A DNA stretch of 64,000 bases from positions 1 through 64,000 of the forward strand of contig CALRQT020000006.1 of NCBI GenBank assembly GCA_943370385.1, given 5' to 3'. The notes under the pieces were generated by a model. It was not told the DNA's origin. It made no database searches and saw nothing but the letters and a program-made list of their open reading frames with translations. Position numbers and translations under genes: made by a program. This document shows, piece after piece, positions 57,806 to 64,000 of this stretch (position 1 is the first letter of the stretch; each line of letters opens with the position of its first letter). The DNA comes from BAIKAL-G1 sp943370385. GTDB taxonomy: Bacteria; Cyanobacteriota; Cyanobacteriia; PCC-6307; Cyanobiaceae.

Positions 57806-59044
57806 TCAGAAGATTGGCAGGCGCAGCAGTTGGGCCCAGAGCTCCTGGCCCGCCTCCAGGGAGTCCAGCTCGGCTGGGATTTCCAGCAGCAGGTCGGCCC
57901 CCTGCAAGGAGCCGATGCGGGAGGAGGCCTGGGAGCCGCTCACCCGGGCGACCAACTCACCTTGGGGGCCAATCACCAGTTCGGCCCGGGCTAGTTCGGG
58001 TCGGCCGCCCCCCCGCCGCAGGGGCTCCTCCAGCCGCACCCGCAGCCTGGGCAGTAGCTGCACCTGGCCACCTTCGAGCTGTTGCAGGGCGGGCCAGAGC
58101 AGTTGCAGGGCGGTGATCGCCGCCGCCACGGGATTGCCTGGCAGCCCGAAGAAGGGTTTGTTCGCCAGCTGGCCCCAGGCAAAGGGCCGGCCTGGCTTGA
58201 GATGGAGTTTCCAGAAGTTCACCGATCCCAGGTCAGCCACTAGGGGCCGGATCCAGTCCTTGTCTCCCACCGAAACGCCGCCGGTGCTGATCACCACATC
58301 ACAGCCCTGGGCCAGCTCCTCCAGGGCATGGCGCAACAGATCGGGCTGGTCCGCCACCACCTGTTGCCGCGCCACCGGGTAGCCCAACCGCTGCAGTAAT
58401 CCCTCCAGCAAGGTGCCATTGCTTTCCCAGATCTGGCCGGGTCCCCGGGGGACGCGGGGCGGCAGTAGTTCATCGCCGCTGATGAGTAGGCCCAGGCGCG
58501 GCCGCTGCGTCACGGCGAGGGAGTGAAAGCCACAACTGGCCAATCGGCCCAGGTCGGCCGCTCCCAGGCGGGTGCCGGCGGCAACCAGCTGCTCGCCAGG
58601 GGCGGCTTCCTCATCGGGTAGGCGAATCCAGGGGTTGGCGCCGCTTTGGCGCTGAAGCACCAAGCTGCCGTCGCCGGCGATCTCCACCAGCTCCTGGGGC
58701 AGCACCTTGCCACTGCCCTCAGGGACGGGCGCCCCCGTAAGGATGCGAATCGCCTGGCCCGGGCTAAGGCTGCCGCCATAGGGGGCCCCTGGGGCGGAGC
58801 CACCCACCAGGGCCCAGCGGCTACCGGGGGCTGGGAGGGCCTCTCCGGCAATGGCGTAGCCATCCATCATCGAGGCGCGGAAGCCTGGCACCGCCTCCTT
58901 CGCCAGCACCGCCTCGGCGCTGACGCGGCCGAGGCAGCCCGCCAGGGCCAGGGTTTCGCTCCCGCCAAGGGGTTGGAGGACCGCCAGAATCCGGGCCCGG
59001 GCCTGCTCCAGGGGCAAGCCCTCCGGGCCAAAGGGTTCAGCCAT
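57806..59044 (-). CDS. moeA: Molybdopterin molybdenumtransferase MoeA
   Basis: Inserts molybdate into adenylylated molybdopterin; 412 residues. Landmarks are LEQARARILAVLQPLGGSE, PGFRASMMDGYAIAGEALPA, IRILTGAPVPEGSGKVLPQE, LLISGDELLPPRVPRGPGQI, VVISTGGVSVGDKDWIRPLV and FFGLPGNPVAAAIT. I prefer ATG at 59044 (MAEPFG), which overlaps the moaC 3' end by eight bases; ATG at 59062 adds six residues. Confidence 0.95.
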   Translation of the reverse strand: MAEPFGPEGLPLEQARARILAVLQPLGGSETLALAGCLGRVSAEAVLAKEAVPGFRASMMDGYAIAGEALPAPGSRWALVGGSAPGAPYGGSLSPGQAIRILTGAPVPEGSGKVLPQELVEIAGDGSLVLQRQSGANPWIRLPDEEAAPGEQLVAAGTRLGAADLGRLASCGFHSLAVTQRPRLGLLISGDELLPPRVPRGPGQIWESNGTLLEGLLQRLGYPVARQQVVADQPDLLRHALEELAQGCDVVISTGGVSVGDKDWIRPLVADLGSVNFWKLHLKPGRPFAWGQLANKPFFGLPGNPVAAAITALQLLWPALQQLEGGQVQLLPRLRVRLEEPLRRGGGRPELARAELVIGPQGELVARVSGSQASSRIGSLQGADLLLEIPAELDSLEAGQELWAQLLRLPIF

Positions 59045-59540
59045 CCCGCCGCCAGTCCCCATTGCGGCCCCCGCTCTTGCTGAGCAGTCTCACCGGACCG
59101 ATCGTCATGGCCGGATCAGCGGATTTCACCATGTCGTAGAGGGTGAGCAGGCCCACCTGCACGGCGGTGAGGGCCTCCATCTCCACCCCGGTGGCGCCGG
59201 TGGTGCGGGCCGAGGCCTGCAGACGCAGCCCGGAGCCATCCGCAGCGGCCTCGATCACCACGCCCACGCCACTGAGGGCAATCGGATGGCAGAGCGGAAT
59301 CAACTCCCAGGTGCGTTTGGCCGCCTGGATGGCCGCCACCCGGGCCACAGCCAGCACATCGCCCTTGGCGGCCCTGCCCTCCAGCACTAGGGCCAACACG
59401 GACGGGTCCATGCGGATGAAGCCTTCAGCCACCGCTTCCCGCTGGGTTAGGGGCCGATCGGCCACATCCACCATGTGCACCTCGCCAGAGCTGCTGAGGT
59501 GGCTGAGGCGTGGAGCCTCCACGGGCTTGGGGTCGTTCAT
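59037..59540 (-). CDS. moaC: Cyclic pyranopterin monophosphate synthase MoaC
   Basis: Acts after MoaA to form cyclic pyranopterin monophosphate; 167 residues. Landmarks are MVDVADRPLTQREAVAEGFI, KGDVLAVARVAAIQAAKRTW, LIPLCHPIALSGVGVVIEA and TGVEMEALTAVQVGLLTLYD followed by MVKSADPAM. I chose ATG at 59540, as the open frame upstream is unconserved. It precedes moeA, which it overlaps, and is divergent from the MFS gene. Confidence 0.95.
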   Translation of the reverse strand: MNDPKPVEAPRLSHLSSSGEVHMVDVADRPLTQREAVAEGFIRMDPSVLALVLEGRAAKGDVLAVARVAAIQAAKRTWELIPLCHPIALSGVGVVIEAAADGSGLRLQASARTTGATGVEMEALTAVQVGLLTLYDMVKSADPAMTIGPVRLLSKSGGRNGDWRRDG

Positions 59541-59632
59541 CCGGCAGCGAAGCGTGGGACCCATCATCCCCAGCCCAAGCCCCAGCTGGGCCCGCTCCCA
59601 TGGGAGCCTGAAGGCACCTTGGGCCTGCCTGC

Positions 59633-60886
59633 TTGCGTTCGATCCGCCCATCGACGAGCTTCTGCGCCTTCCTCACCCTGCTCAACGACCGGCTGGGGGA
59701 GAGCATCGTGTTTCCCTTGCTGCCCTTCCTGCTGGCGAGCTTCACCCAGGACGCGCGCACCCTGGGGCTATTGGCGGGCAGTTATGCCGTGGCCCAGTTC
59801 ACGGTCACGCCCCTGATCGGTGCCCTCAGTGATCGCTATGGGCGCAAGCCGGTGATCACGGTTTGCGTGGCCGGATCGGTGCTGGGGCTGGGCCTGTTTG
59901 CGATCACGATCAGCCTCAATTGGGCGGCGATTCCCTGGGCCGCCGGCACCTCCATCCCCCTGGCGTTGCTGTTTGCCGCCCGGCTGCTGGATGGGGCCAG
60001 CGGTGGTACCGCCGCCACGGCCGGCGCCGTGTTGGCCGATATCTCCACCCCGGAGAACCGGGCCAAGGCCTTTGGCCTGATCGGTGTGGCCTTTGGCCTG
60101 GGTTTCATTCTTGGCCCCGCCTGCGGCGGACTGCTGGCCCGCTATGGCGTCACCCTGCCGGTGTGGGCGGCCATGGGCTTTGCGGTTGTGAACCTGGCCT
60201 TGGTGATTGGCCTGTTGCCGGAAACCCACCCGGAGGAGGCCCGGCTGACCCTGCCGCGCAAGCGCGATCTCAATCCCTTTAGCCAGCTGCATCGGGTCTT
60301 CACCAATCCGGAAGTGCGGCGGCTGTGTTTGGCCTTTTTTCTCTTCTTTCTGGCCTTCAACGGCTTCACGGCCGTGCTGGTGCTTTATTTCAAACAGAGC
60401 TTTGGTTGGGGGCCGGGCCTAGCCGCCACCGCCTTCCTGGTGGTGGGCGTGGTGGCCACGGTGGTGCAGGGGGGGCTGATCGGCCCGCTGGTGAAGCGCT
60501 TCGGCGAATGGCGCCTCACCCTGGCGGGCCTGGGCTTCGTGATCGTGGGCTGCAGCCTGATTCCCCTGGCCAGCCGCGCCAATGCCCAACCGGTGGTGTT
60601 CGGTGCCGTAGCCGTGCTGGCCCTCGGCACCGGCCTGGTCACCCCTTGCCTGCGCAGCCTGGTATCGCGGCGGCTGGATTCCTCCGGCCAGGGGGCTGCC
60701 CTGGGTAGCCTGCAGGGACTGCAAAGCCTGGGCAGTTTCCTGGGTCCACCCCTTGCTGGGGCGGCCTACGAACTGGTTGGCCAACGCAGTCCCTTCTGGC
60801 TGGGGATCCTGCTGTTGATCGGCGTGGCGATCCTGGTGGCCGGTGGCTTGCCCGGTGTCAAGCCAGGCGAACACAGAACCACCTAA
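59633..60886 (+). CDS. MFS transporter (TetA/drug-exporter-like)
   Basis: A 417-residue protein with about 12 hydrophobic segments. The MFS motif A is GALSDRYGRKPVITVCVAGS, and the N-domain motif GVAFGLGFILGPACGGLLAR resembles motif C of antiporters, as in the TetA family. The C-domain has FNGFTAVLVLYFKQSFGWGP. It starts with TTG at 59633; the first hydrophobic helix begins soon after. The substrate is unknown. It is divergent from moaC, with 92 bases between. Confidence 0.85.
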   Translation: MRSIRPSTSFCAFLTLLNDRLGESIVFPLLPFLLASFTQDARTLGLLAGSYAVAQFTVTPLIGALSDRYGRKPVITVCVAGSVLGLGLFAITISLNWAAIPWAAGTSIPLALLFAARLLDGASGGTAATAGAVLADISTPENRAKAFGLIGVAFGLGFILGPACGGLLARYGVTLPVWAAMGFAVVNLALVIGLLPETHPEEARLTLPRKRDLNPFSQLHRVFTNPEVRRLCLAFFLFFLAFNGFTAVLVLYFKQSFGWGPGLAATAFLVVGVVATVVQGGLIGPLVKRFGEWRLTLAGLGFVIVGCSLIPLASRANAQPVVFGAVAVLALGTGLVTPCLRSLVSRRLDSSGQGAALGSLQGLQSLGSFLGPPLAGAAYELVGQRSPFWLGILLLIGVAILVAGGLPGVKPGEHRTT

Positions 60887-60925
60887 ATAGAGTTGCTTTC
60901 TGCAATGGCTGGCCCCCATCAACCT

Positions 60926-61000
60926 GACCTTGATCAATCCGATCCAGATCAGCTTGATCCAGATCAGCTTGATCCAGATCAGCCTGGTCCTGATCAGTCA
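60926..61000. repeat. GATC-rich 15-bp tandem repeat
   Basis: Three near-perfect 15-base units (GATCCAGATCAGCTT; 60941-60985) are flanked by one degenerate unit on each side, giving eight GATC sites within about 70 bases. On the plus strand an ATG at 60905 opens a 35-codon frame through the array, reading as DPDQL-type pentapeptides and ending GSC at 61012. On the minus strand the same array reads as DQADL repeats. Neither frame has a clear Shine-Dalgarno, so I list it as a repeat, not a gene. Confidence 0.75.
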
Positions 61001-61075
61001 GGCTCCTGTTGAACCAGCTGACTGCATTTGGCCAGCCCATCCTTTTCCTGTCTCCCCAAGCAAGGCTGAATAGCA

Positions 61076-63211
61076 ATGAGCCACCCCGTTCTGCCCCCCG
61101 AGCTCTATATCAATCGGGAGCTGGCTTGGATTGCTTTCAACCAGCGGGTGCTGGCCCTGGCCCTGAATGAACACACGCCCCTGTTGGAGCAGGCCAAGTT
61201 CAGCGCCATTTTCAGCAATAACCTCGATGAGTTCTTCATGGTGAGGGTCGCCTCCCTGAAGTCCCAGGTGGAGCATGGCATTACCACCCTCAGCGATGAC
61301 GGGCTGACGCCCCAGGAGCAACTCGACCGCATCCAGGCGGCGCTGCAACCTTTGTTGGACCAACAGCAGGCCCATTACCGCCTCTATCTCAAACACCAAC
61401 TGTTTGACCATGGCGTGCAACTGCTCGACTACGAACGGTTGAATAGCAATCAAAAAGATTGGGTCAATACCTATTTCAACGAGGCGATCTTCCCCGTCCT
61501 AACGCCCCTGGCGGTGGATCCGGCCCATCCCTTTCCCTTCATCAGCAACCTCAGCCTCAACATTGCCGCCCAAATCCGCGATCCCGACACGGGCCATCTT
61601 CAGTTTGCCCGGATCAAGGTGCCCCAGAAGAACCTGCCCCGCTTCGTGCAGATTCCCACCGACCTCTGTGAACGCCGGCCGGCGCCGGTGTTCACCGCGG
61701 TGCCCCTGGAGCAGGTGGTGTCCTTCAACCTGCAGCGCCTGTTCCCGGGCATGGTGGTGGAGGGCCACTACTTCTTCCGCGTCACCCGCGACGCCGACCT
61801 GGAACTGCGGGATCTCGAAGCCGACGACCTAATGCTGGCCCTGCAGGAGGGCCTGCGCAAACGGCGCCTGGGCGGTGAGGTGGTGCGCCTGGAGGTGGCC
61901 AACGAGATGCCCCAGGAGGTGGTGGACCTGCTGATTGAAGGCACGGCGGTGGAGCCCCAGGACCTCTATCGGATCAATGGTCCCCTCGGCCTCGACGACC
62001 TGATGAGCCTGCAGGCGGTTCCCCTGCCCCAGCTCAAGGACAGGCCCTTCATGGGCCGCACGGCCCCGGCCCTGGCCCGGGCCCAGCGGAGCCAGTTGGA
62101 GGATGGCTCGATCAAGCCGGAGGAGTTCACAAGCATTTTCTCGGTGCTGCGCCGCGGCGATGTGTTGCTCTGCCATCCCTTCGATTTGTTTTCCACTTCG
62201 GTGGAGGAGTTCATCAACCAGGCCGCCGATGACCCCTCGGTGTTGGCGATCAAGATGACCCTCTACCGCACCTCCAAGAACTCGCCGATCATCGCCGCCC
62301 TGATCCGGGCCGCCGAAAACGGCAAGCAGGTGATGACCCTGGTGGAACTCAAGGCCCGCTTCGACGAGGACAACAACATCCAGTGGGCGCGCCAGTTGGA
62401 GCGCTCCGGTGTCCATGTGGTGTACGGGGTGCTGGGCCTCAAGACCCACACCAAGGTGACCCTGGTGGTGCGCAAGGAAAAGGACCGGCTGCGCAGCTAC
62501 GCCCACATCGGTACGGGCAACTACAACTCAAAAACCTCCAACCTCTACACCGACCTCGGCCTGCTCACCGCCAGGCCGGAACTGGGCCAGGACCTGGCCG
62601 AGCTGTTCAATTACCTCACGGGGTTTTCCAAGCAGCAGAGCTTCCGCAAGCTGCTGGTGGCGCCCGTGACCCTGCGCAACGGCATGGAGGCCCTGATCGA
62701 ACGGGAAACGGCCCATGCCCTGGCCGGTCGGCCGGCCCAGATCAAGGCCAAGATGAATTCCCTGGTCGACTCCCGCATCATCCAGCGGCTCTATGCCGCC
62801 TCCCAGGCCGGCGTGTCGATCGACCTGCTGGTGCGGGGCATGTGCAGCCTGCGGCCGGGCTTGGCGGGCATCAGCGACAACATCCGCGTCTCTAGCGTGA
62901 TTGGCCGCTTTCTCGAACATTCACGGGTGTTCTGGTTTACCAACGGCGGCGATGACGAGCTGTACCTGGGTAGTGCCGACTGGATGCCGCGCAACCTAGA
63001 TCGACGGGTCGAAGCCGTTACCCCAATCGAGGACCCAGTTCTGCGTCAACAACTACAAAATCTCATGAACGCCTACCTGGCGGACAACTGCAGCGCCTGG
63101 GATATGGCCGCTGACGGGCAGTTCAGCCAACGTCAGTCCGATTCTGAGATCCATGCGATTCAGGCTGAGTTGATGCAGGGCTGGCGCAGTCTTGCGGTGC
63201 CGCAGTCCTGA
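61076..63211 (+). CDS. ppk: Polyphosphate kinase 1
   Basis: Makes polyphosphate from ATP; 711 residues, the usual length. Landmarks are YINRELAWIAFNQRVLALAL, FSNNLDEFFMVRVASLK, DVLLCHPFDLFSTSVEEFIN, IKMTLYRTSKNSPIIAALIR and the phospho-accepting His region GLKTHTKVTLVVRKE. YAHIGTGNYN and the second domain (RLYAASQAGVSIDLLVRGMC, NGGDDELYLGSADWMPRNLD) follow. The start ATG at 61076 fits the conserved N terminus. It is followed by a sigma factor gene after 175 bases. Confidence 0.97.
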   Translation: MSHPVLPPELYINRELAWIAFNQRVLALALNEHTPLLEQAKFSAIFSNNLDEFFMVRVASLKSQVEHGITTLSDDGLTPQEQLDRIQAALQPLLDQQQAHYRLYLKHQLFDHGVQLLDYERLNSNQKDWVNTYFNEAIFPVLTPLAVDPAHPFPFISNLSLNIAAQIRDPDTGHLQFARIKVPQKNLPRFVQIPTDLCERRPAPVFTAVPLEQVVSFNLQRLFPGMVVEGHYFFRVTRDADLELRDLEADDLMLALQEGLRKRRLGGEVVRLEVANEMPQEVVDLLIEGTAVEPQDLYRINGPLGLDDLMSLQAVPLPQLKDRPFMGRTAPALARAQRSQLEDGSIKPEEFTSIFSVLRRGDVLLCHPFDLFSTSVEEFINQAADDPSVLAIKMTLYRTSKNSPIIAALIRAAENGKQVMTLVELKARFDEDNNIQWARQLERSGVHVVYGVLGLKTHTKVTLVVRKEKDRLRSYAHIGTGNYNSKTSNLYTDLGLLTARPELGQDLAELFNYLTGFSKQQSFRKLLVAPVTLRNGMEALIERETAHALAGRPAQIKAKMNSLVDSRIIQRLYAASQAGVSIDLLVRGMCSLRPGLAGISDNIRVSSVIGRFLEHSRVFWFTNGGDDELYLGSADWMPRNLDRRVEAVTPIEDPVLRQQLQNLMNAYLADNCSAWDMAADGQFSQRQSDSEIHAIQAELMQGWRSLAVPQS

Positions 63212-63370
63212 CCTCGATCGGGCCCAGGGGCTGCGCGAACTGGCCCAGTCCCTGGCGTTAGATCGCTAAATGATGGGCAAATCGGCAAAAACCTGGACCG
63301 CATCCATAAACCCTTCCGATTTGAGAGCTTGCTTATTGAGCCCAAGTGCTACATTCCGGCAAAATCAACT

Positions 63371-63377
63371 AAGGAGG
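63371..63377 (+). promoter_or_regulatory. Strong Shine-Dalgarno of the sigma factor gene
   Basis: AAGGAGG matches the anti-SD perfectly and lies nine bases before the ATG at 63387. This fixes the start of an otherwise poorly conserved N terminus and is stronger than almost every other ribosome binding site in the window. Confidence 0.85.
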
Positions 63378-63386
63378 CAGAGGGTC

Positions 63387-64000
63387 ATGGGGACACCTCA
63401 GCATTCCGCGGGGTCTTCCCCCCCTCAGGAGTTATCTCCTGGGCTGCTGCATTCAGACTCTCAGGAATCGGCGCCCCGGGTAATGGCGCCAGCCCGTAAA
63501 GGGGGCCAGGCCAAGGCTGCAGCCAGTCGCCAGGGTGGCCGACTTGGGGCTGATTCGATTGGCTGGTATTTGAGCACGATCGGCCGGGTTCCCCTGCTCA
63601 CGGCCGCCGAAGAAATCGAGCTGGCCCACCACGTGCAGGCGATGAAGCGGCTGCGGGAATTGCCGGTCGACCAGATCACGCCCCGCCAGCGCCACCAGAT
63701 CCGCATGGGCACCCGGGCCCGCGACCGCATGATGGCCGCCAACCTGCGGCTGGTGGTCAGCGTCGCCAAGAAGTATCAGAACCAGGGCCTGGAGCTGCTC
63801 GATTTGGTGCAGGAAGGGGCGATCGGCCTGGAGCGGGCCGTCGACAAGTTCGACCCGGCCATGGGCTACAAATTTTCCACCTATGCCTATTGGTGGATCC
63901 GCCAGGGCATGACCCGGGCCATCGACAACAGCGCCCGCACGATCCGCCTGCCCATCCACGTGAGCGAGAAGCTCTCAAAGATGCGCCGCATCAGCCGGGA
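63387..64000 (+). CDS. Group 2 (or 1) sigma-70 factor, 3' end outside window
   Basis: The first 204 codons of a sigma-70 factor. After a low-complexity Ser/Pro/Ala-rich N terminus of about 55 residues comes region 1.2 (DSIGWYLSTIGRVPLLTAAE), followed by region 2.1 (RLVVSVAKKYQNQGLELLDL), 2.2 (VQEGAIGLERAVDKFDPAMG) and 2.3-2.4 (YKFSTYAYWWIRQGMTRAID). The absence of a long region 1.1 and the spacing resemble cyanobacterial group 2 factors (SigB/C/D/E-like), but the C-terminal regions 3 and 4 are outside the window, so the group cannot be fixed. Confidence 0.88.
   Translation, partial: MGTPQHSAGSSPPQELSPGLLHSDSQESAPRVMAPARKGGQAKAAASRQGGRLGADSIGWYLSTIGRVPLLTAAEEIELAHHVQAMKRLRELPVDQITPRQRHQIRMGTRARDRMMAANLRLVVSVAKKYQNQGLELLDLVQEGAIGLERAVDKFDPAMGYKFSTYAYWWIRQGMTRAIDNSARTIRLPIHVSEKLSKMRRISR

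Noticed and set aside
60926..61000. CRISPR-like array
   Set aside because: The 15-base units are directly adjacent without spacers and no cas genes are present.
1..64000. tRNA or rRNA genes
   Set aside because: No cloverleaf with a GGTTCRANNC-type T arm and no rRNA signature was noticed in the intergenic regions, though this was a visual scan only.

Overview
The window comes from a GC-rich unicellular picocyanobacterium of the Cyanobium / freshwater-type Synechococcus kind. This is inferred from gene content and codon style: nrtABCD with a NrtC carrying a fused NrtA-like domain, ferredoxin-type nirA and narB, a CnaT-like gene beside nirA, the 'nitrate reductase associated' protein, a fused modBC, urtABCDE, NtcA-type promoter sites and a cyanobacterial sigma-70 at the right edge. 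I see no rRNA, tRNA, CRISPR array or complete insertion sequence.

Layout. (1) 1-4.5 kb: the N-terminal 1009 codons of a large secreted-looking phosphatase/phytase-like protein (minus strand, runs off the left edge), a 633-bp empty stretch, a cNMP-domain-only protein and a small Cys-rich protein. (2) 4.7-14.7 kb: mostly plus-strand housekeeping genes: gcvT, aspS, a Dps, pyrG, queE, queC, pabB, pabC and a lipoprotein. (3) 14.7-29.6 kb: urea uptake and hydrolysis. urtABCDE lies on the minus strand behind a textbook NtcA promoter, with an intrinsic terminator just after urtA. Next come ureG, a complete TrpXYZ-type ABC transporter, ureF and ureE (minus strand). Divergent from these are ureD and, after an inserted HepT/MntA toxin-antitoxin pair, ureABC. 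(4) 29.7-35.3 kb: a four-gene coupled operon of circularly permuted ATP-grasp, alpha-E, transglutaminase-like and DUF2126 proteins, predicted to make or modify an unknown peptide-like product. (5) 35.4-37 kb: a cupin-like protein and a CsgG-like exported protein. (6) 37-51 kb: nitrate assimilation. cobA and a HEAT-like/CbiX fusion could supply siroheme to nirA; cnaT, the nitrate-reductase-associated gene, nrtABCD, a Crp-type regulator and narB follow. (7) 51.3-59.6 kb: molybdenum supply for NarB: mobA, moaA, modBC, modA, moaB, moaD, moaE, moeA, moaC. (8) 59.6-64 kb: an MFS exporter, a GATC-rich pentapeptide-coding repeat, ppk and the start of a sigma factor gene.

The genes work together. Urea is imported by Urt and hydrolysed by a nickel urease assembled by UreDEFG. 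Nitrate is imported by Nrt, reduced by NarB (Mo cofactor from Moa/Moe/Mob, molybdate from Mod) and then by NirA (siroheme from CobA and the chelatase). The whole stretch from about 14.7 to 59.6 kb is close to a continuous nitrogen-assimilation region, interrupted by the ATP-grasp operon, the orphan ABC transporter and the toxin-antitoxin pair. Those three, the Crp-type regulator downstream of nrtD and the unusual domain fusions are the least explained parts.
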